Positions 34,730 through 41,347 of a stretch of 64,000 nucleotides of DNA are shown piece after piece (position 1 is the stretch's first letter; every line of letters begins with the position of its first letter). The stretch is from contig JAFPWU010000011.1 of the NCBI GenBank assembly GCA_017412715.1, forward strand, positions 21,502 through 85,501. Direction: 5' to 3'. Made by a program: the position numbers and the translations under genes. Under the pieces are notes generated by a model. It was not told the DNA's origin. It worked only from the letters and a program-made list of their open reading frames with translations, and searched no databases. The stretch comes from Clostridia bacterium (GTDB taxonomy: Bacteria > Bacillota > Clostridia > Christensenellales > Aristaeellaceae).

Positions 34730-34758
34730 TTGACAAAATTATCATTTCCGGGTAGAAT
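34730..34758 (+). promoter_or_regulatory. SigA promoter of the SH3-like secreted protein gene
   Basis: TTGACA (34730-34735), 17 bases, TAGAAT (34753-34758). A 6-bp hairpin (CGGAGC with GCTCCG) lies at the predicted 5' end of the mRNA. Confidence 0.85.
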
Positions 34759-34810
34759 AATATGAACGGAGCAGTAGCTCCGGGATAACAACGACCTGTG
34801 AGGATGGATC

Positions 34811-35869
34811 ATGAGACGATTGCTTTCAGGCCTGTCTGCCCTGGTTCTGCTTTGTGCACCGGGCTTCAGCCTAGCGTATACAAAAAACGCCGACGGCCTC
34901 TATGTGGATGACAGCGGCCAGGTCATTGCGGATTACTGGGACGACGCCGCGGGGATCTATATTGTGGAGGGCGTAGGCTATGCCATTACGGATTCGGATT
35001 CCGATACCGGATCCTCTTCCTACGTTCCTTCCCCAGAGAGCTCCTCAGGGGCCATCACCGTGGGCTCCTCCGACGGGGCCGCGGATCCCACTGCGGGCCT
35101 CCAGCATAATCCGGATGGTTCCGTCACCGTGGAATCCGGCCAGATTCAGATCGATGATTCCTCTTCGGAAAGCGGCCCTCACCTGACCGAGGCGGAATGG
35201 GCCGCCCGCTGGGCGAAGTACTCCGCGAAGAACGGAACCACCACCGGGACGGTCTATATGGATAGCACGGGCAACACTTTCCCCGCGGAGATCCTGGCAC
35301 TTGGTCTCGGCCGAAGCACCATCCAGGTGGATGGGGAAAAGATGCTCGTAGCGACCTCTTCCCTCCGCTGGGACACGGAAGCTCCGGATGATAAGCTGCT
35401 GGCTGTGGTGACCCCCAAGTCCCAGAGCTATATTACGCTCCGGGCCAAGAAGAGCAAAAAATCCTTCGTCATGGGGCATTGCGACAAGTGCAAGGTGCTT
35501 CGGGTCATTTCCACCGGGAAAACCTGGACCATGGTGGATGACGAGGGGGTACGGGGATATGTGCTCACCTCCGGTCTGACCTTTTATGACAACCAGCCGA
35601 AGCAGTATGCAGCCGGCCTGATTACCATCAAGGGCAAGGTCCCCAGGGGAGACGACCATACCGTGCATGTCCGCTCCTCCAACACCAAGGGCGCACGCCA
35701 GATCGCGGAGTATAATGCGGGGACTCCCGTTACCGTCTTCTCCCAGGATGAAAAGTGGACCGAAATCGATGTGGATGGTCTCCACTGCTATATTCTCTCC
35801 GAATTCGTCACCCTGCAGGAGCCACTCCTCCTGGCCGAAGCCACAGCGGAAGCCGCCCTGGAAAACTGA
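34811..35869 (+). CDS. Secreted protein with two SH3-like C-terminal domains
   Basis: 352 residues: signal peptide (1-22), a short DGLYVDDSGQ motif, a Ser/Asp/Gly-rich linker (about 55-125), and then two beta-rich segments ending in RGYVLTSGLTF and HCYILSEFVTL, the usual closing strands of bacterial SH3 domains. These generally bind cell-wall peptides. No catalytic domain is seen. It has its own promoter and terminator. Function in cell-wall attachment or sensing is inferred. Confidence 0.72.
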   Translation: MRRLLSGLSALVLLCAPGFSLAYTKNADGLYVDDSGQVIADYWDDAAGIYIVEGVGYAITDSDSDTGSSSYVPSPESSSGAITVGSSDGAADPTAGLQHNPDGSVTVESGQIQIDDSSSESGPHLTEAEWAARWAKYSAKNGTTTGTVYMDSTGNTFPAEILALGLGRSTIQVDGEKMLVATSSLRWDTEAPDDKLLAVVTPKSQSYITLRAKKSKKSFVMGHCDKCKVLRVISTGKTWTMVDDEGVRGYVLTSGLTFYDNQPKQYAAGLITIKGKVPRGDDHTVHVRSSNTKGARQIAEYNAGTPVTVFSQDEKWTEIDVDGLHCYILSEFVTLQEPLLLAEATAEAALEN

Positions 35870-35910
35870 TACTGATTTCGTTTTAAAGCAGGGATTTTCG
35901 ATCCTTTTCA

Positions 35911-35947
35911 GAAAACCGCCTCTTCACATTTCGAAGAGGCGGTTTTC
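35911..35947. terminator. Bidirectional terminator between convergent genes
   Basis: A perfect 15-bp inverted repeat (35911-35925 with 35933-35947) and a 7-base loop, with TTTTC on each strand. It serves the SH3 gene (plus) and the PIG-L gene (minus). Confidence 0.93.
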
Positions 35948-35948
35948 A

Positions 35949-37199
35949 TCACTCCTCATCCCTGAGCTGGGGTCTCAGATTCTCGAACAGATCATTATGC
36001 TCCTCATCCGGTCCCACCAGGCTGCGGTAAAGCCCGAACAGGCTGCAGTCACACGGTCCCCAATCCTCTACCCTGTATTCCGTTTCCTGCTGGGAGATAT
36101 GGCAGGCAAACGCCTCCGTCGCCACTTCAAAGGCGGTCCTGCCGCCGAAGGCCTCCAGGGGCACCCGCCAGTCAAAGTCGATCACATTCTCCGGGTACAG
36201 ATGGAAGTAGCATTTCGGCACATCCCATCCCCCGTATTTTTCCCAGCTCTCCAGGAATTTCTTCGGATTATTCGTAACCTCCAGCGCCCTGATCACCGCG
36301 TCGGCGCAGGCCCGGTGTGCCCCATGTCCGTACTCTCCGCCCAGATCGTGGGAAATGATCACCTCCGGCTGAAACTGCCGGATCCACCCGGTCACGGTTC
36401 TCAGCACCGCCGTGCTGTCCCACCGGGAATACTGATCTCTGAGGGACAGGCTGAAGGAATCCTGATACCTGCCGAATACCGGATAGTTCCGCACCCCGCA
36501 GGTCCACAGCCCGTCCAGCTCCTCAAGCCGCCGTCTGGGCAATGTGGGCACCATGGTGCATACCTGCACCGCCTTCTTTTCCACCCCCGCGTAGACCGGA
36601 AGCACTCCTCCGAACCACAGAATTTCGTCGTCCGGATGCGCCGAGAGCAGCATCAGATCCGCTTTTTCCGCCGGAGGCTCCCAGACCTGCACCTCCGGGG
36701 GCAGATCGCCCTTTCCGTAAACATGGAATTCCGCCACCGGAATCGGCGTGGATTTCCTGGCGCTTCGGGGATTCGCCACCCTGAATTCCTTCGTGCCCGC
36801 CGGCAGCGCCAGGTAATCGGACAGAAAGATTCCCTCCGTGGCCGCGGCCTCCGTCCATTCTCCGTTCTCATCCCGGACCTGAACCGCCGTCGCGTGGGGA
36901 TGGTCATAATATTGGATCCAGACGCCGCTGGCCTCCTCCCCCTCCGGGACGGTGACCGTGATGGAAGCTCCTTTTCCCGCATAGGAGTTCCAATAGGTTT
37001 GGTAGCTTCGGTCCAGCGCGTTGCCGAAGGTTTTTTTCTTTGATCCCGGCACGATTTCGCATTCCATGGTAATCTCCCGGGCGGTCTCCGCCCGGGAGTC
37101 GTGATTTGCGGGAATCACAGCCAGCACAGCGGCCAACGCCAGTGCCGGGAGGATCAGCCGACCCCGGTTTCTTTTCCCCGATCCTTCTCTCCAGCCCAT
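35949..37199 (-). CDS. Secreted PIG-L (LmbE-like) deacetylase with N-terminal beta-sandwich
   Basis: 416 residues: a basic N-terminus and hydrophobic signal or anchor (about 14-33), a discoidin-like beta-sandwich (about 45-165), and a PIG-L deacetylase domain with AHPDDE (about 188) and GGEYGHGAHR (zinc site). PIG-L enzymes remove N-acetyl groups from sugars; extracellular forms may act on wall or capsule glycans. It is the last gene of the murA-dnaJ-like-PIG-L run and ends at the terminator at 35911-35947. Confidence 0.82.
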   Translation of the reverse strand: MGWREGSGKRNRGRLILPALALAAVLAVIPANHDSRAETAREITMECEIVPGSKKKTFGNALDRSYQTYWNSYAGKGASITVTVPEGEEASGVWIQYYDHPHATAVQVRDENGEWTEAAATEGIFLSDYLALPAGTKEFRVANPRSARKSTPIPVAEFHVYGKGDLPPEVQVWEPPAEKADLMLLSAHPDDEILWFGGVLPVYAGVEKKAVQVCTMVPTLPRRRLEELDGLWTCGVRNYPVFGRYQDSFSLSLRDQYSRWDSTAVLRTVTGWIRQFQPEVIISHDLGGEYGHGAHRACADAVIRALEVTNNPKKFLESWEKYGGWDVPKCYFHLYPENVIDFDWRVPLEAFGGRTAFEVATEAFACHISQQETEYRVEDWGPCDCSLFGLYRSLVGPDEEHNDLFENLRPQLRDEE

Positions 37200-37209
37200 T
37201 CTTATCCGT

Positions 37210-37737
37210 CTATCCCCTTTTCCTCCGTTCCCGGAAGATCTTCTGTATCTTTCCTTTCAGGGTCTTTTCCCTTTTTTCCGCCAGGGATGCCTCCAGCGCC
37301 CCCTCCCGGTAGGTGTTATTCTCCGGATCCCTCCGGACCGCCTCCCGGAAGGCCATGTGAGCCTCCCGGTAATGATCCATTTTCATCAGTGTACGCCCGT
37401 ATACGGCGTACCAGGCCCCGTCCCGGCTCTCCGCCCGCATCAGCTGGCGAATGGCGCTCTCCGGCTTGTCCTTCTGGAGCATTCGCTCCGCCAGCGTCAC
37501 CGCTTCCTCCCCGGAGATTTCCTGGATATACGGCGCCTGCTGCCGGGGCACGGCCAGCCGCAGCGCCTCCTCGTAAGCCCGGTTCAGCCGGATCATCCTT
37601 TCCTGCGCTTTCGCCTTATCCCCCGGATCCTGGATCAGATCCGGATGGCACTGCTTGACCAGCGACCGGTAAGCGCGCCGGATCTCCTCCGGCTCCGCCC
37701 AGGCCCGCAGGCCCAATTCCTCAAAAGGGGTACTCAC
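37210..37737 (-). CDS. J-domain protein with TPR-like repeats
   Basis: 175 residues. An N-terminal J domain with HPD (about residues 31-33) would stimulate DnaK. Residues about 75-150 form TPR-like helices (WYAVYGRTLMKM-HYREAHMAFREAVRRDP). No zinc or C-terminal DnaJ domains, so it is a specialised co-chaperone. It starts with GTG at 37737 close after a GAGGGGGAAGAG site. It follows murA by 19 bases. Confidence 0.85.
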   Translation of the reverse strand: MSTPFEELGLRAWAEPEEIRRAYRSLVKQCHPDLIQDPGDKAKAQERMIRLNRAYEEALRLAVPRQQAPYIQEISGEEAVTLAERMLQKDKPESAIRQLMRAESRDGAWYAVYGRTLMKMDHYREAHMAFREAVRRDPENNTYREGALEASLAEKREKTLKGKIQKIFRERRKRG

Positions 37738-37756
37738 TGCCTCTCTTCCCCCTCTG

Positions 37757-39025
37757 TCAGGTCTCTGTCTCCCGGCTGATCACGGCGCCAAGGGATCTCA
37801 GTTTGTCCTCAATATGCTCATATCCCCGGTCAATATATCCCGGTTCATAGATTTCCGTAACCCCGCGGGCCATCAGCCCCGCGATAATCAGGGCGGCCCC
37901 GGCCCGCAGATCCGTGGCCGTCAGCGGAGCCCCGTAAAGCTCCGGCACGCCCTCGATGATGGCCATCCGATCCCGTACCTTTACCTGGGCGCCCATCCGG
38001 CGAATCTCGTCCAGGTGGCGGAACCGCTGCTCAAAGATCGTTTCCTCCACGTAGCTGGTCCCCTTCACCGTTGTCAGCAGCGCGCTCATGGGCTGCTGAA
38101 GATCCGTCGGAAAGCCGGGATATACCTGGGTCTTGATATTGATCGCCCGTTTCTGGCCCAGGGTCCGGACCCGGATGGCGTCATCATAGTCCGTCACCCG
38201 TACGCCCATTTCCAGCAGCTTCGCGCTCAGGGCATCCATGTGGGTGGGAATGCATCCGCGAACCGTCACATCCCCGCTGGTAGCCGCCGCGGCAATCATC
38301 AGGGTTCCCGTCTCAATCTGGTCGGGAATCACCGCGTAGGTGGTGCTGTGCAGCGTCTGCACACCGCGGATGCGGATGATGTCCGTACCCGCGCCTTTGA
38401 CCTTGGCCCCCATGCTGTTCAGGAAGTTGGCCAGATCAACGATATGAGGCTCCTTCGCCGCGTTGTAGATGGTCGTCTTTCCCCTGGCCTTGACCGCCGC
38501 CAGCATGACGTTTACCGTAGCGCCAACCGTCACCATGTCGAAGAAAACATCTCCGCCCGTCAGATCATCGCTGTAGGCCCGCAGAATTCCCCTGCGTTCC
38601 TCCGCTTCCGCCCCGATGGCCTGCATGCCCTTCAGGTGCTGATCCACAGGTCGGCTCCCGATGTCGCAGCCTCCCGGCGTGGGAACGTTTGCCCGGCCGC
38701 ATCTTCCCAACAGCGCGCCCAGCAGATAGTAGCTGGCCCGCAGCCGCTGCGCGTTTTTATAGGAAACCGTGTCTCCCTCCGCCGTCCGGGGATCAACGGT
38801 CATCCGGCTTCCCGGCTCATAATCCACCTTTGCTCCCAGCTCACGCAGGATATCCGCCAGGGCATGCACATCCTCGATGTCCGGCAGGTTCTCGATGGTG
38901 CACGGCTCATCGCACAGCAGGGTCGCAGGAATCAGCGCCACGGCGGTATTCTTCCCGCCGCTTACCTGAACCTCGCCTTCCAGAGGGTTCCCCCCGGTGA
39001 TCAGCATCCGTTCTCTCCCGGTCAT
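37757..39025 (-). CDS. murA: UDP-N-acetylglucosamine 1-carboxyvinyltransferase
   Basis: 422 residues; first committed step of peptidoglycan synthesis (enolpyruvyl transfer to UDP-GlcNAc). SGGKNTAVALIPA is the N-terminal motif and the catalytic Cys lies in TPGGCDIGSRPVDQHL, so the enzyme should be sensitive to fosfomycin as most MurA are. Complete length. Promoter at 39061-39089. Confidence 0.95.
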   Translation of the reverse strand: MTGRERMLITGGNPLEGEVQVSGGKNTAVALIPATLLCDEPCTIENLPDIEDVHALADILRELGAKVDYEPGSRMTVDPRTAEGDTVSYKNAQRLRASYYLLGALLGRCGRANVPTPGGCDIGSRPVDQHLKGMQAIGAEAEERRGILRAYSDDLTGGDVFFDMVTVGATVNVMLAAVKARGKTTIYNAAKEPHIVDLANFLNSMGAKVKGAGTDIIRIRGVQTLHSTTYAVIPDQIETGTLMIAAAATSGDVTVRGCIPTHMDALSAKLLEMGVRVTDYDDAIRVRTLGQKRAINIKTQVYPGFPTDLQQPMSALLTTVKGTSYVEETIFEQRFRHLDEIRRMGAQVKVRDRMAIIEGVPELYGAPLTATDLRAGAALIIAGLMARGVTEIYEPGYIDRGYEHIEDKLRSLGAVISRETET

Positions 39026-39060
39026 GCCCGCGCCTCCCCGTTCCCGTTTGATCTGGATTC

Positions 39061-39089
39061 ATTATACACATTTCTCCCTTGCTTGACAA
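39061..39089 (-). promoter_or_regulatory. murA promoter
   Basis: Minus strand TTGTCA (39084-39089), 17 bases, TATAAT (39061-39066). Its -35 box overlaps that of the opposite promoter at 39083-39111. Confidence 0.88.
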
Positions 39090-39111
39090 CTCTGCCCCTC
39101 CATGCTAAAAA
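39083..39111 (+). promoter_or_regulatory. Promoter of the HAD phosphatase gene, overlapping the murA promoter
   Basis: TTGACA (39083-39088), 17 bases, TAAAAA (39106-39111). Five of its -35 bases are shared, on the other strand, with the murA -35, so one polymerase would exclude the other. Confidence 0.6.
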
Positions 39112-39174
39112 CAGAGGAATGCCAGAGGGAAGCCTTATGGCTGACGTATAGACAAAGGAGGCTCAGCCGTCCCC

Positions 39175-39969
39175 ATGCTGCTGTTTTTCGATATTGACGG
39201 GACCATCTTTGACGACCGCCGCATGCTCCCCTCCTCCGTTCTTCCGGCCATGGAAGAAGCCCGCCGGCGGGGGCATCAGCTTCTGATCAATACCGGCCGT
39301 ACCCTTTGCAACAGGGATCGCCGGCTGGACGGTTTTCCCCTGGACGGCTGGATCATGGGCTGCGGAGCCCGGATCATCTACCGGGGAGAAACGCTCCAGG
39401 CCGCGGAGTACGATCTTCCTCAATCCCTCCGGCTGCGCTCCCTCTTCCTGTCCCTTGGTATCCCCACCGTCTATGAATGTGATACCGCCCTCTATTTTGA
39501 TCCCCGTTCCCCTTCCCATCCCAGCATCGCCGGATTCCGGCAGTTTGCCGACGCCTACGGCCTGTCCCGGGATCTTGCAGAGACCGATCCGGAATTCCGG
39601 GTGGTAAAGCTCTTCTGCTTCGGTGATTTCGCCCTCATGCGGGAGGCCGAAAAGATTTCCGCGTCCCTGGGGATGCCCTATAAAGCCATTGACCGGGGAC
39701 ACACGGCCTGGGAATTCATCCGCGCAGAATATTCCAAGGGCACCGGTGTGGACTTTATCCGCCGGCGTCTGGGCGTCTCCCGGGAGGACTGCTTCGCCTT
39801 CGGGGACAGCCGGAACGACCTGGATATGCTGGCCCATGTGTCCCACAGCATCGCCATGGGCAACGCCGATGAGGACGTGAAGGCCGCCTGCTCCTATGTG
39901 ACCGCCCGGCCCGAGGAGGACGGCATCGCCCTGGCCATGAAGCACTTTGGGATCATCCAGGGAGCCTGA
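39175..39969 (+). CDS. Cof-type HAD phosphatase
   Basis: 264 residues; haloacid dehalogenase superfamily phosphatase with the C2B cap typical of Cof/YbiV proteins. FFDIDGTIFD has the nucleophile Asp, INTGR the second motif and FGDSRNDLDML the metal-binding acidic pair. Substrates of such enzymes are sugar phosphates or flavin phosphates; none can be assigned. AAAGGAGG lies 13 bases before the ATG. Confidence 0.9.
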   Translation: MLLFFDIDGTIFDDRRMLPSSVLPAMEEARRRGHQLLINTGRTLCNRDRRLDGFPLDGWIMGCGARIIYRGETLQAAEYDLPQSLRLRSLFLSLGIPTVYECDTALYFDPRSPSHPSIAGFRQFADAYGLSRDLAETDPEFRVVKLFCFGDFALMREAEKISASLGMPYKAIDRGHTAWEFIRAEYSKGTGVDFIRRRLGVSREDCFAFGDSRNDLDMLAHVSHSIAMGNADEDVKAACSYVTARPEEDGIALAMKHFGIIQGA

Positions 39970-40008
39970 GGTTCCCTCTGATGCCGCCCCTGAGCCTGAA
40001 AGTTTTCC

Positions 40009-40037
40009 TTTCTGTTTTCCTTGGAATATGATATACT
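40009..40037 (+). promoter_or_regulatory. Probable promoter of the UMF1-type transporter gene
   Basis: TATACT (40032-40037) preceded by TGA (extended -10) with a weak TTTCTG 17 bases upstream. Confidence 0.5.
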
Positions 40038-40081
40038 TCTCCTAACAGATCTTTTTTATTCATCCCGCGGAGGAGGTTTCT

Positions 40082-41341
40082 ATGTTCAAAAATCTCACAA
40101 AGGCAGAAAAATCCTGGGTCCTGTATGATGTGGGAAACTCAGCTTTCACCATGCTGGCCTGTTCCCTGATTCCCATCTGGTTCAAGAGCCTCGCCATCGG
40201 GGACGCTCCCGGCCAGATCACCGGGGATCAGGCTACGGCGTATTATTCCATTGCCATCGCGGTGGTGACCGTGGTCGTGGCGCTGCTCGGGCCCGTCCTC
40301 GGCGCCATTGCCGACCATAAGGACAGAAAGAAGATTTTCTTTACCACCACCGTCGCCCTTGGGGTCACGGGCTGCATCCTGAACGGCTTTGCCGCGACCT
40401 GGGTAGCCTTCATCGTGATCTATGTGCTTTCGAAAATCTTCTATTCCGCCTCCCTCACCTTCTACGATTCCATGCTGAATGACGTAACCAACGAGGAGCG
40501 CATGGATCAGGTCTCTTCCTACGGTTTCGCCTGGGGGTATATCGGTTCCTGCATTCCCTTTACCGTAGCCCTTCTTGCCTACGTGCTGGGTCCGGACATG
40601 ATGGGAAAGATCCCCGGCAGCCTGTCCAAGATCATCGGCTTCTCCGTCACGGGAATCTGGTGGCTCGTGGTTTCCCTCCCGCTGATCCGGAACTATAAGC
40701 AGATCAACTATGTGGAATCCGAAAAGGGAGCCGTCGGGGCCGCTTTCCGCCAGATCGGACGCACGCTGAAAAAGATCATGACCGGGAATAAGAAGATTCT
40801 CTTCTTCCTGATCGCGTTCTTCCTCTATATCGACGGCGTGGGAACCATTATCGATAACTGCATCAATATCGGGACGGACCTGGGACTGAATACCGTGGGC
40901 CAGGTGATCTTCCTGCTGGCGACGCAGGTGGTGGCCTGGGTGGGCTCCCTGGTCTTTGCCAGCCTGTCCAAGAAGTATCGTACCGTTCCCCTGATCCTGG
41001 TCTGCATCGTCGGATATTTCTGCGTCTGCCTGTACGCCCTGACGCTTTCCACCATCTGGCATTTCGGCATCCTGGCCTTCGGCGTGGGCTGCTTCCAGGG
41101 TTCCATTCAGTCCCTGTCCCGGTCCTATTATTCCAAGATCATTCCGCCGGAAAACTCCGGAGAATACTTCGGACTCTATGATATCTTTTCCAAGGGTGCC
41201 TCCTTCCTGGGTTCCGCGGTCATCGCCTGGGTGAAGCTGGCCGGCGGCACCATCAATATCGCGGTGGCCTCCCTGGCCATCTTCTTTGCCCTTGGCTTTG
41301 TCTTCCTGAAGATTTCCGACAAACAGCCCACCACCTGGTAA
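40082..41341 (+). CDS. MFS transporter of the UMF1/Atg22-like family
   Basis: 419 residues with about 12 membrane segments. The start NLTKAEKSWVLYDVGNSAFTML matches the family's WxLYDxGNSAF motif, and GAIADHKDRKK is the MFS loop motif. Atg22 proteins export amino acids from the yeast vacuole; bacterial members are uncharacterised. GCGGAGGAGG precedes the ATG. Only 6 bases separate it from the GTPase-nuclease gene, so both are on one transcript. Confidence 0.88.
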   Translation: MFKNLTKAEKSWVLYDVGNSAFTMLACSLIPIWFKSLAIGDAPGQITGDQATAYYSIAIAVVTVVVALLGPVLGAIADHKDRKKIFFTTTVALGVTGCILNGFAATWVAFIVIYVLSKIFYSASLTFYDSMLNDVTNEERMDQVSSYGFAWGYIGSCIPFTVALLAYVLGPDMMGKIPGSLSKIIGFSVTGIWWLVVSLPLIRNYKQINYVESEKGAVGAAFRQIGRTLKKIMTGNKKILFFLIAFFLYIDGVGTIIDNCINIGTDLGLNTVGQVIFLLATQVVAWVGSLVFASLSKKYRTVPLILVCIVGYFCVCLYALTLSTIWHFGILAFGVGCFQGSIQSLSRSYYSKIIPPENSGEYFGLYDIFSKGASFLGSAVIAWVKLAGGTINIAVASLAIFFALGFVFLKISDKQPTTW

Positions 41342-41347
41342 CGGCCC

